Source: Pseudarthrobacter defluvii (GTDB taxonomy: Bacteria > Actinomycetota > Actinomycetes > Actinomycetales > Micrococcaceae). From it: DNA of 64,000 nucleotides. Location of the stretch: contig NZ_JAUSYG010000001.1 of assembly GCF_030816725.1 (NCBI RefSeq), positions 2,294,001-2,358,000 of the forward strand, read 5' to 3'. The position numbers and the translations under genes are program-made. Below the pieces are notes generated by a model. That model ran no database searches. It was not told the DNA's origin and was given only the letters and a program-made list of their open reading frames with translations. Of this stretch, positions 16,856-25,208 are shown piece by piece; position 1 is the stretch's first letter, and every line of letters starts with the position of its first letter.

Positions 16856-17614
16856 ATGATGCCCGAATGGTTACAGGCCTGGATGTGGGGCACCATCGCC
16901 GGAGGCGCCCTGGTGGTGGGCTGCGGTTTGGCCTGGAAATGGAAGATCCCCTCCAAGGTGGTGTCCTCCGTCATGTCCTTCGGCGCAGGCGTGCTGATCT
17001 CGGCCCTCGCCTTTGGACTGGTGCAGGAGGCCGTCAACGGGGGAGGCCTCTGGCCGACCATCGGCGGCTTTGCCACCGGTGCCGTGGTCTATGTGGCCGC
17101 TAACGCCGTCCTCGCCTTCAAAGGCGCCAAACACCGCAAGCGTTCGGGCGGGAAACAGCCGTCAGAACAGCAGAAGCCAGGCAGCGGGACCGCCATCGCC
17201 ATAGGGGCCCTTTTGGACGGCATCCCGGAATCGGTGGTTCTGGGGGTCGGGCTGGTAACAGCTGGCGCAGTCAGCCCAGCCATGCTGGCCGCCGTCTTCA
17301 TCTCCAACGTGCCCGAAGGCCTCTCCAGCACAGCAGGAATGAAGAAAGCAGGGCGCAGCGCCAAGTACGTGTTCGGCGTGTGGGTCGGCATCGCCGTGGT
17401 GTCAGGCCTCGCGGCCCTGATCGGATTCCTGGTCCTGCAGGACGCACCAGCCGAGGTCGTCGCCTTCATCACGGCCGTGGCCGCCGGGGCGATCCTGGCC
17501 ATGCTCGCGGACACGATGATCCCCGAAGCCTTCGAGGAACACCACATCCTCACCGGCCTGATCGCCGCCGTCGGCTTCCTGGCCGCCTTCACAGTGGACC
17601 AGGTAGGCGGCTGA
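16856..17614 (+). CDS. ZIP-family metal transporter-like membrane protein
   Basis: 252 aa with about eight hydrophobic segments. LLDGIPESVVLG and FISNVPEGLSSTAGM correspond to the paired metal-site helices of ZIP transporters, where HNxPEG motifs are common, and MIPEAFEEHH lies near the C-terminus. The central loop (residues 80-108) is basic and polar. ZIP proteins move zinc, iron or manganese into the cytoplasm. Here the first-helix His is replaced (DGIPES), so substrate and activity are uncertain. It sits between enzyme genes, so supply of Mg/Mn or Zn to the metalloenzymes is possible. Confidence 0.75.
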   Translation: MMPEWLQAWMWGTIAGGALVVGCGLAWKWKIPSKVVSSVMSFGAGVLISALAFGLVQEAVNGGGLWPTIGGFATGAVVYVAANAVLAFKGAKHRKRSGGKQPSEQQKPGSGTAIAIGALLDGIPESVVLGVGLVTAGAVSPAMLAAVFISNVPEGLSSTAGMKKAGRSAKYVFGVWVGIAVVSGLAALIGFLVLQDAPAEVVAFITAVAAGAILAMLADTMIPEAFEEHHILTGLIAAVGFLAAFTVDQVGG

Positions 17615-17635
17615 ACCATGACTGAAAGGAACCAC

Positions 17636-18253
17636 ATGAGCACCACTGCGAGCAGCAGGAAACCCGCCGGGACAGAGCCGCTGAGCGCGGACCCGACCGG
17701 GCAGGACCCGGATGCCATCGACCCCATGGTGAACGAAAAGCTCCAACTGCAACTGGCGATCTTTGAAGTGACCCCGGACGCCCGGGGCAAAAGCCTGGAC
17801 GAAATTCAGGCCATGCTGCGTTCAGCCTTCGCCGCCCGTGGAGTTGAATGCCCACCAGGTACGTGGCTGGAGTCCGTGGCGTCCTCCGCTTTCCATGGGG
17901 AGCCGTACATCGTTGACCTTCCGGCGGCGGTTGCCGCCGACAACACCATGCCTGCCCCCAACGAAGAGGTGCGCCGGAGGCTTTCCCTCCGGCGCCGCCT
18001 GCGGCAGGAAAAGCTTCCGGCGGGGATTTTCCCTTCCCCAACTGACTGGGACATCCCGGCCCACCACGCAACCAACGCCAATGCCCACGGCACGCACCAC
18101 AGTTGGCGCTCCCGGGCCATGATCAGGTCCAAGGGCCCGGGCGCCATGCTCGCTGCTGTTCTTATCGGGGTCGCCGTTTTGGTAGCCCAGGCGCTCAGAC
18201 GCCGGCGCACACACCGACAGCTGGATCAGGGTATGAGAGGGGAAGGTGTCTGA
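17636..18253 (+). CDS. hypothetical protein with one C-terminal membrane segment
   Basis: 205 aa. The start at 17636 is chosen over 17618 because AAAGGA lies 5 nt upstream. The N-terminal 100 residues include KSLDEIQAMLRSAFAARGVE, which looks like an amphipathic helix; then comes a basic region, and the protein ends with AMLAAVLIGVAVLVAQAL followed by RRRRTHR, a tail anchor with positive flank. I do not recognise the family. The stop overlaps the GH15 start as TGATG, so it is co-translated with the glucosidase. Confidence 0.7.
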   Translation: MSTTASSRKPAGTEPLSADPTGQDPDAIDPMVNEKLQLQLAIFEVTPDARGKSLDEIQAMLRSAFAARGVECPPGTWLESVASSAFHGEPYIVDLPAAVAADNTMPAPNEEVRRRLSLRRRLRQEKLPAGIFPSPTDWDIPAHHATNANAHGTHHSWRSRAMIRSKGPGAMLAAVLIGVAVLVAQALRRRRTHRQLDQGMRGEGV

Positions 18254-20082
18254 TGGCTGAGATCAGTGACTATGCGATGCTGGGCGATCTGCATACGGCA
18301 GCCCTGGTGGCCCGCAGCGGCTCCGTTGACTGGATGTGCATGCCGAATTTTGACTCGCCGGCCTGCTTTGCGGCCCTGCTGGACTCCCCCGAGGCGGGAC
18401 GCTGGCTCCTGGCCCCAACCGGCGCCGGGAACTGCACCCGGCGGCGCTACCGGCCCGGCACGCTGATCCTGGAGACAGAATGGGATACCGCGGAAGGGAG
18501 CGTCAGGGTCACTGACTTCATGCCCGCCCGCGATGACTCCGCGGACATGGTGCGTATCGTGGAGGGCCTGAAAGGCAGCGTCCCCATGCAGGGGGAACTG
18601 CTCCTTCGCTTCGATTATGGCCGCATCATTCCCTGGGTCCGCCGCACCGAGCATGGCTTAAGTGCCATCGCCGGCCCGGACGCCGCCTACCTCCGTACCC
18701 CCGCCCCACTGGAGGGCCGGGACATGCGGACCATCAGCGAGTTCACGGTCAAGGCCGGGGACCGCATCCCGTTCGTCCTGCACTGGGCGCACAGCTACAA
18801 GCCCGTCCCGGGCCGGGCCGACCCCGAAGGCGCCCTGGCCTCCACCCAGAGATTTTGGGAGCAATGGATCGGGCGCAGCGAGATGGAGGGAAAGTACAAG
18901 GAGCCCGTGGAGCGCTCTCTGATCACCCTCAAGGCTCTCACCTATGCCCCTACCGGAGGCCTTGTCGCCGCGGCCACCACCTCGCTGCCCGAAGACCCGG
19001 GCGGCAGCCGCAACTGGGACTACCGGTTCTGCTGGCTACGGGACGCAACCTTGACGCTGCAGTCCCTGCTCGCCTGCGGCTACACCGCGGAAGCTGCAGC
19101 CTGGCGGGAGTGGCTGCTCCGCGCCGTGGCAGGTGACCCGGCCGAGCTGCAAATCATGTACGGGCTCGACGGCACCCGCCGCCTGCCCGAGACTGAACTG
19201 ACCTGGTTGGCCGGATACGAAGGCTCCAAACCGGTCCGGACTGGAAACGCAGCCGCCCCGCAGCTGCAGCTGGATGTGTGGGGCGAAGTGCTCGATGGCC
19301 TGGCCCTCACCCGCGCCGCCGACCCCGGCACCACCGATGATTCCTGGGACATCCAGGTGGCCCTCATGGAGTACCTGGAAGGCGCCTGGGACAAGCCCGA
19401 CAACGGGCTCTGGGAAATGCGCGGGCCGCGCCGCGACTTCACCCACTCGAAGGTCATGGCCTGGGTCGCTGCGGACCGCATGGTCAAGGCCGTCCAGGAA
19501 TCCGGACTTCCCGGACCGGATAGACGCTGGGCGGCGCTGCGCAAGCAGATCCACGACGACGTCATGACCCACGGCTTCGACGAAAACAGCAACAGCTTCG
19601 TCCAGTCCTATGGCAGCGCTGAACTCGACGCCAGCTTGTTGCTCATCCCACGCGTCGGGTTCCTCCCCCACGAGCACCCCCGCGTCATCGGCACTGTCGA
19701 GGCAATCCAAAAAAACCTCACCCAAGACGGCTTCGTTCTGCGCTACCACCCGGAAGCGAGCAATGACGGGCTCCCCGGCACCGAAGGCGTCTTCCTGGCC
19801 TGCTCCTTCTGGCTCGTCGACGCGCTGCTGGGCATCGGCCGCCGCCACGAGGCCGTCGAACTCTTCGAGCGCCTGCTCACACTCCGCAACGACGTGGGCC
19901 TGCTCAGCGAAGAATGGGACCCCCGGAACCATCGGCAACTCGGAAACACACCCCAGGCTTTCAGCCACTTTCCCCTCATCCACTGCGCCCTGCAACTCGA
20001 ACAGGGGCTCTCACACCACAGCAACACTCCCCTGCCCAGCCCCCAACACTCCGGCGGCCGTGGACAGCGGGACAGGAGATAA
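18253..20082 (+). CDS. glycoside hydrolase family 15 (glucoamylase/trehalase-like)
   Basis: 609 aa starting MAEISDYAMLGDLHTAALVA, the usual opening of cytoplasmic bacterial GH15 proteins. RNWDYRFCWLRDAT is the family substrate-binding signature. The general acid lies in GLWEMRG (E388) and the general base in LLSEEWDP (E553/E554). Known relatives hydrolyse trehalose or short alpha-glucans to glucose. Glucose would feed the epimerase and dehydrogenase encoded earlier in the cluster. No signal peptide is present. The start is fixed by a one-base overlap with the preceding gene. Which disaccharide it cleaves cannot be told from sequence. Confidence 0.88.
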   Translation: MAEISDYAMLGDLHTAALVARSGSVDWMCMPNFDSPACFAALLDSPEAGRWLLAPTGAGNCTRRRYRPGTLILETEWDTAEGSVRVTDFMPARDDSADMVRIVEGLKGSVPMQGELLLRFDYGRIIPWVRRTEHGLSAIAGPDAAYLRTPAPLEGRDMRTISEFTVKAGDRIPFVLHWAHSYKPVPGRADPEGALASTQRFWEQWIGRSEMEGKYKEPVERSLITLKALTYAPTGGLVAAATTSLPEDPGGSRNWDYRFCWLRDATLTLQSLLACGYTAEAAAWREWLLRAVAGDPAELQIMYGLDGTRRLPETELTWLAGYEGSKPVRTGNAAAPQLQLDVWGEVLDGLALTRAADPGTTDDSWDIQVALMEYLEGAWDKPDNGLWEMRGPRRDFTHSKVMAWVAADRMVKAVQESGLPGPDRRWAALRKQIHDDVMTHGFDENSNSFVQSYGSAELDASLLLIPRVGFLPHEHPRVIGTVEAIQKNLTQDGFVLRYHPEASNDGLPGTEGVFLACSFWLVDALLGIGRRHEAVELFERLLTLRNDVGLLSEEWDPRNHRQLGNTPQAFSHFPLIHCALQLEQGLSHHSNTPLPSPQHSGGRGQRDRR

Positions 20083-20109
20083 ACCTTCGGTAAAGCCCTA
20101 ACGTATTCC

Positions 20110-20123
20110 TTGCGTATACGCAA
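20110..20123. promoter_or_regulatory. inverted repeat TTGCG-TATA-CGCAA, candidate operator
   Basis: A perfect copy whose whole 14 bp is self-complementary. It lies in the gap behind the GH15 gene and about 210 nt upstream of the MFS transporter start. A further half site, TTGCG, occurs at 20313 just ahead of the transporter's ribosome binding site. Confidence 0.55.
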
Positions 20124-20332
20124 CAATTGCCGTTGAATAAGAGCATGGTTCGCGTGGGAGGGCCCGCCGACAGGTTGGCGGCGGTTGGATTCCACCGCCG
20201 TGCTGACGGCTCCCCCGCAAAGTCCCGCTCGTTCCGTCCTGCGGCGGAAAGCTGGCCCGTCTGGGTCCGCGGGAGAGCATCAGCGTGCTGGGGCGCTATC
20301 TGATAAGCCATATTGCGCAAGGAGTACTTCCG

Positions 20333-21670
20333 ATGGCACGCAACGTCACGTCAGCCCCCGCGGTGGGAAATGCCCGGTGGAAGCGGCTGATTCCCGTCGC
20401 AATCATCGTCTACATCATCTCGTTCATGGACCGGACCAATATCGGGTTCGCCCTCAACGGCCTCCACCAGGACCTGGGCATCGACGCCGCCCAGCAGGGA
20501 CTGGCCGCCGGCATCTTCTTCATCGGCTACCTCGTCCTGCAGATACCCGGCGGTCACCTCGCCGAACACTGGAGCGCGAAGAAGTTCGTCGGCATCATGG
20601 TGCTCATCTGGGGTGTGCTGGCCGTCCTTTCCGGCTTCATCCAGGACTTCACCCAACTACTCGTGGTGCGCTTCTTCCTCGGCGTTGCCGAGGCCGGGAT
20701 CTGGCCGGCGATCCTTGTCCTGATCAGCCACTGGTTCCCTGCCGCTGAACGGGCTCGGGCCTACGCGTTCTGGATGATGAACATCGCCATCGCTTCCATC
20801 ATCACAGCGCCCCTCTCCGGCTGGATCCTCTCTTACTCGGACTGGCGCTGGCTGTTCATCATTGAAGGCATCTTCCCGTTCGTCATCGCTGCACCCCTCT
20901 GGTGGGCCCTCATCGCCGATCACCCCCGTGAAGCCAAGTGGTGCTCGGTCCAGGAACGTGAGTACATCGAGAAGGGACTTGCTGCTGACGCAGCAACACA
21001 TCCACAACAGGAAAGGCTGGGGCTTCGCCACGTACTGTCCAACGCAGTGGTATGGAGGCTGACGTTGGTGTACTTCCTCATCCAGATCGGCTTCTACGGC
21101 ATCAACATCTGGCTCCCCCACGTGATCAAGACGATCACTTCCGGCTCTTCCGTCGAGGTTGGCCTGATCACCGCGATTCCATACGTGCTGGCGATGTTCG
21201 GACTCTGGTACAACGCCAAGGCAGCGGACCGCTCCGGCCATTACTCCACCCATGTGCTCCTGTCGATGGCCGTCGGTGCCGTTGCCCTGGTGATCTCCGT
21301 GGCAACCGGGGACAACCTTCCGTTCCTTGCAGTCACCCTCATAAGCATCGCCGTCGCCGGAGCTTTGGCCTACGACGGCCCCTTCTGGGCGTCCGCGTCC
21401 CGTGCCATGCCGGTCGCCGTGGCTGGCACCGCAATGGGACTGATCAACGCGGTAGGCAACCTCGGCGGATTCGTCGGACCCTACGTGGGAGGCTACCTTC
21501 AGGACGTCACCCACGGCAGCTTCCTTGCCACGTCCATCTTCCTCGCATGCTGCCTGCTGGCTGCCGGCCTGGTGATGCTGACACTGCGTCGCGGCGGGGA
21601 CAGGCCCCTTGCAGCCGACCATTTGCATGAGCACAAACCCGGGAGAAAGAATGCCGGAAAAGCAATATAG
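20333..21670 (+). CDS. MFS transporter, anion:cation symporter (ACS) family
   Basis: 445 aa with twelve predicted helices. The start at 20333 follows AAGGAG at 8 nt. FMDRTNIGFALNGLHQDLGI in the first helix and loop is typical of ACS-family importers of organic acids (hexuronates, tartrate, phthalate and similar). GVAEAGIWPAILVLISHWFP is another family block. It probably imports a carboxylate with protons. The TTGCG palindrome upstream links it to the sugar-oxidation cluster, where a sugar acid would be a sensible substrate. Confidence 0.85.
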   Translation: MARNVTSAPAVGNARWKRLIPVAIIVYIISFMDRTNIGFALNGLHQDLGIDAAQQGLAAGIFFIGYLVLQIPGGHLAEHWSAKKFVGIMVLIWGVLAVLSGFIQDFTQLLVVRFFLGVAEAGIWPAILVLISHWFPAAERARAYAFWMMNIAIASIITAPLSGWILSYSDWRWLFIIEGIFPFVIAAPLWWALIADHPREAKWCSVQEREYIEKGLAADAATHPQQERLGLRHVLSNAVVWRLTLVYFLIQIGFYGINIWLPHVIKTITSGSSVEVGLITAIPYVLAMFGLWYNAKAADRSGHYSTHVLLSMAVGAVALVISVATGDNLPFLAVTLISIAVAGALAYDGPFWASASRAMPVAVAGTAMGLINAVGNLGGFVGPYVGGYLQDVTHGSFLATSIFLACCLLAAGLVMLTLRRGGDRPLAADHLHEHKPGRKNAGKAI

Positions 21671-21800
21671 CTTATTAGAAAAAGTTTGAATTCGCTGCAG
21701 GTGTTTACGCGTGGAAGATGCCACGTGGCCGTAGCCGACGTGATCCTTGCCCAGGGAATGTTCTTCAAACACGATTCAAGACGAAGAGGAGTCCAGGAAT

Positions 21801-22004
21801 ATGAGCGATCAACACCCGGAAAAAGAACCCTCCAATTCCGGCAAACTTCGAGAAGACGACCGGGTTTCAGAAGAATACGACACGGTGAACCCGAACCCGG
21901 CCGAGCAAGCCATTACCGGACTGACACCTGGGGGTGGAGTGCCTCCCGGGGAAACTCCACCAGCATCAGCGCAGACAGCGGTAGATCGCGGACGCCAGAC
22001 GTAA
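21801..22004 (+). CDS. DUF6480 family small protein
   Basis: 67 aa, acidic and probably disordered, starting at 21801 with GAGGA 10 nt upstream. The core [20 protein letters not shown] is the recognisable block of DUF6480 proteins, which are small and of unknown role. A longer in-frame start at 21747 lacks a ribosome binding site. Confidence 0.7.
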   Translation: MSDQHPEKEPSNSGKLREDDRVSEEYDTVNPNPAEQAITGLTPGGGVPPGETPPASAQTAVDRGRQT

Positions 22005-22041
22005 GACCATCCTGACGGCGCTAAGGCGCACAGGAGACCAG

Positions 22042-22398
22042 GTGAAGGATGGAGACAGCATGGTGCAGGCCGCCGGCATACAGCTCTGGTTCGGGTTGGC
22101 AGGAGGAAGCTTCCTGGCTAGTTGCACGCTCGGTCTCGGCACCGCGCTGAGCTGGTTCGACACCGCCGGTTTTCGTTGGCTCCATCACGCGCTGTTCGTG
22201 CTCACCTGCGTCCTGGCTGCCGTCGGCGCCGGTTCCCTGCTGTGGTCGGCGAGTCCTGCCGGCTGGTTCCTGCTTCCGGCCGCCTTGCCACTGGCGGCAC
22301 TGCCCGCCCTCGGTTCCTCAAGCCTTATCCGGCACGCCGCGATTGCCGTCACTGCCACCCCGTTCTTTCTGATCAGCGTCCTCGTTGCCTCGAGGTAG
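22042..22398 (+). CDS. small four-helix membrane protein, unknown
   Basis: 118 aa from a GTG preceded by GGAG at 5 nt. Hydrophobic segments lie at about residues 12-32, 46-66, 70-88 and 95-115. No motif is recognised. It directly follows the DUF6480 gene (37 nt) and precedes the nitroreductase remnant (7 nt), so it is probably in one transcript with them. Confidence 0.6.
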   Translation: MKDGDSMVQAAGIQLWFGLAGGSFLASCTLGLGTALSWFDTAGFRWLHHALFVLTCVLAAVGAGSLLWSASPAGWFLLPAALPLAALPALGSSSLIRHAAIAVTATPFFLISVLVASR

Positions 22399-22405
22399 GT
22401 ACTGA

Positions 22406-22822
22406 ATGGAATTTCTCGAAGTCGTTTTCAATCGCAAAACCACTAACGGACCCTTCCTGCCACATAAGGTCAGCAAAGAACACCAGCAGCTACTGATGAA
22501 GGTGGCGGCCGCGGCACCGTCCCAGTTCAACAGCCAGCCGTGGCGGTTCGTGCTCATTGAGGAGCAGGAAACGATCGACAGAATCGCTGAAATCAGCGGC
22601 GCCAGCATGACGAAGGTCATGGCCGAGGGGACATTCTTTGAGCGTCACAGGAAGTATTTCCGCTTCAGTCGACAAGAGATGGACGAACAGCGCAGCGGAA
22701 CGCTCCGGGGGCGTGAACGGATTCAAGGAGTATGGCGACCGAGACCGGGGAAGAGCGGGTGCCGTGGTCCACTGGCGGTCACCTACAACAGGACCGAAAA
22801 GTGCGCACCTCCCCTAAATTAG
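22406..22822 (+). pseudogene. nitroreductase-family protein, truncated
   Basis: The first 98 or so residues are a clear nitroreductase N-terminus: [19 protein letters not shown] is the FMN-binding opening of the fold. After [10 protein letters not shown] the resemblance stops, and the remaining 40 residues are basic and unlike the family. The second half of a normal protein of roughly 250 aa, including the other flavin contacts, is absent from all frames downstream. The gene is therefore truncated and unlikely to give a functional dimeric flavoenzyme. Confidence 0.7.
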
Positions 22823-23326
22823 GGTCGCCGTGCAGATGGGTCCCCCCAACCTGACAGGCGGCGCAGTCCGCGCTGCTGCAGACGCCACTTCGCCTGGTGT
22901 CCTCAGCTTTACGGAATCTCCACTATCGGCTCTCCACATGGCCGGGGGAGTGTCTGCAGAGGAGGCCGTTTTCTGTCGTCATTCTCGGCGTCTTCACAGG
23001 TCCACCGGCTTTTCGCCAATGACTGTGCGGCGGTCGTGCCTCGACTCTAGCCGCAGCCCCCTTTCGCTGACCTTGGAGGACGGACCACTGTGACGGACAC
23101 GCCGGTGTCCTGAAGTTCGTGGCTGATGATCCCGGTGAATCCGCAGATGCCGCAGGAGAGCAGGCGCAGACCGCGTCGATGTGCACCTACTCGATGCCCT
23201 GGCCCGATTGACGCCCTCGCATTACTGGACCGTGCTCCGAGATAGGCTCACCTCAATCCACAGAAACCGGGCCCCCGCGGGGAGCCTGAGTCGATCAGCA
23301 GGCATAAAACAGGAGGAATACCGCGC
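22823..23326. other. intergenic stretch, nothing recognised
   Basis: About 500 bases behind the nitroreductase remnant. Open frames on both strands are short, lack start signals and show no family resemblance. The lost half of the nitroreductase gene is not present. The hydrolase's ribosome binding site (AGGAGG) closes the stretch. Confidence 0.5.
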
Positions 23327-24418
23327 ATGAGTCTGAGAATGGGATTAATTGCCGCGTATCTGCGGCTGACCGCGAAGCCGAAGATGGTGACGGCCCAGCG
23401 GGCGCGGCGCCGCATGGCCGAGCCGCCGGGGCCCTCCGCTCCCCCGCAGAAGGTGCGCGAACGACACAATGTCACCTGCCGCAGGGTCAATGGGTTCGAG
23501 TGCTGGACCGTCACGCCACGGACCGGTGGCGACCGTGCAGCGATGTACCTGCACGGCGGCGCTTACATATCCGAGATCGCGCAGCAGCACTGGGAACTGG
23601 TTTCTGCCATGGCTGATGCCGGCGTCCGCGTCGAAGTGCCGATCTACGGGCTGGCACCCCAGTACACCTACCGGCACGCCTACCCCTTTCTGACGCAGGT
23701 CTACCGTGACCTCGTAGCCGTTGCCGGCCCCTCCGCAGTGGCCATCGCTGGCGACTCGGCCGGTGCCGCTTTGGCTCTTGGCCTGACGCAGTCGCTATCG
23801 GAGGCAGGGCTGCCTGCACCCTCCCGGATGATCCTCATCTCACCGTGGTTGGACCTCACCCTAAACGGACAAGGCGTGGCCGAAGCCGATACGCGCGACC
23901 CGTGGCTATCACGGGCGGGACTAATCGAGGCAGGCGCGGCCTGGGCCGGCGGCGATGACCCGACTCAGCCGAGACTAAGCCCCATAAACGGTCCCATGAG
24001 CGCGCTCCCGCCGACCGATGTCTATATCGGCACACGGGACTTGTTCCTTCCCGACGTGCGCCGCTTCGCCCGGATCGCTGCCCAGAGCGGCGCCCCGGTG
24101 ACCGTTCAGGAATGCGCCGGCGCCGTGCACGTATACCCGCTGGTTCCCGCTCCCGAAGGCCGCCTTGCAACGCAACGGATCATCGCTTCGATCGCATGCC
24201 CGGTTTGGAGTCATCGTCAGCCGACGAGCCTCGACGACCGGAGCCTTCGGCGTAGCTACGTAGACCGCCCTACCCACTTGGCAGAAAGGCAGCCTATGAC
24301 CACGGCAGGACATACAGCCATGTCCCAGTACCGACAGCTTCGCAGCAGCACCGGATGGCTGGTCCGGAGGACGCTCATAGGAGTTCGTTTGTTCGGCACG
24401 ATTGTCAGATCGCCCTGA
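23327..24418 (+). CDS. alpha/beta hydrolase (hormone-sensitive lipase family)
   Basis: 363 aa with AGGAGG 10 nt before the ATG. The oxyanion motif HGGAY, the nucleophile elbow GDSAGAALAL, the acid in GTRDLFLPD and the His in GAVHVYPL form a complete catalytic set. It should hydrolyse small carboxylic esters in the cytoplasm. Family members normally end soon after the block APEGRLATQRIIASI, at about 290 residues. Here 65 basic residues follow that resemble nothing, suggesting a lost stop codon or a frameshift in the last helix. The catalytic part is intact. Confidence 0.8.
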   Translation: MSLRMGLIAAYLRLTAKPKMVTAQRARRRMAEPPGPSAPPQKVRERHNVTCRRVNGFECWTVTPRTGGDRAAMYLHGGAYISEIAQQHWELVSAMADAGVRVEVPIYGLAPQYTYRHAYPFLTQVYRDLVAVAGPSAVAIAGDSAGAALALGLTQSLSEAGLPAPSRMILISPWLDLTLNGQGVAEADTRDPWLSRAGLIEAGAAWAGGDDPTQPRLSPINGPMSALPPTDVYIGTRDLFLPDVRRFARIAAQSGAPVTVQECAGAVHVYPLVPAPEGRLATQRIIASIACPVWSHRQPTSLDDRSLRRSYVDRPTHLAERQPMTTAGHTAMSQYRQLRSSTGWLVRRTLIGVRLFGTIVRSP

Positions 24419-24824
24419 TTATTCACTACTTGGGGCCGCCCACAGTCCGCGCAACTCCGCAACATCCCGGTAGGCTTTGTCACAGCCGGTACACGGCCGG
24501 GGAAATCAAGCCCCAAATCGGGAAGGGCGGCAGTTTTCAGGCCAGCCGCTATTCGGACCGCAGGGTGGCTCAGAAGGTAAAGACTAAAGAAGCATACGGT
24601 GGGGTGGACCTGATCGCATCCCAGCCCAGATGTACCTGTTACCCCAACCGGTCCCGCCGCACACCTACACATTCGGGCCCGTACACCGCATGACCCGCGA
24701 ATCCGTCACCTACCCCGAACCGATACCGAGTTGACCTCGCTGCCAATCTGCATGCTTGGCAGCGCACCTCCAGGCTCCCTCCCCCTTGTTGCTCTAGTGT
24801 CGGCGTTGCTGATGCACAGGAATG
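24419..24824. other. intergenic stretch, nothing recognised
   Basis: About 400 bases between the converging hydrolase and HPr genes. I see no gene, no strong hairpin with a T-run and no repeated motif. Confidence 0.5.
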
Positions 24825-25106
24825 CTATTTGGTGTCGTGGTCCGTTTCGAGGATTTGGGCCAGCTGGCCGAGAGCTTCGTCGGCGCCGTGGCCGTCAGCC
24901 CGTAGGACGACCCTTTCGCCGTGGCCTGCTCCCAGGCTCATCAGTGACAGCATGGATGCGGCGTCCACTGCGTTGTGTTGAGGCTCTCCTTCGGGGGCGA
25001 TGGTGATGTCAAGGTGTTCATACTGGCTTGCGGCCTCGGCGAAAACCGCTGCCGGGCGGGCATGCAAGCCGGTGTTGGAAGCGATGGTTGCGGTACGTTC
25101 TGCCAT
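24825..25106 (-). CDS. ptsH: HPr phosphocarrier protein
   Basis: 93 aa. NTGLHARPAAVFA carries the phosphorylated histidine at position 15, and SMLSLMSLGAGHGERV is the following helix and strand of the HPr fold. HPr transfers phosphate from enzyme I to EIIA domains, here most simply to the EIIA domain of the beta-glucoside permease encoded in the same operon. It is the last gene of that operon, 102 nt behind the antiterminator. Enzyme I is not encoded in the window. The segment around the usual regulatory Ser46 is not standard (NAVDAAS). Confidence 0.9.
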   Translation of the reverse strand: MAERTATIASNTGLHARPAAVFAEAASQYEHLDITIAPEGEPQHNAVDAASMLSLMSLGAGHGERVVLRADGHGADEALGQLAQILETDHDTK

Positions 25107-25208
25107 GTCGATGGCATCCTTTCACTGGTTCATGGTGCGGCCGGAGTGTGGCATAGGACAGTTGGTCTGGGTAGAAAGCAAGGCCAAAGTGTGCGATGTC
25201 TGCGGGTG

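Noticed and set aside
15049-17076. A 675-codon open frame on the minus strand
   Set aside because: Antisense of the TPP enzyme, dehydratase and ZIP genes, all with clear motifs on the plus strand.
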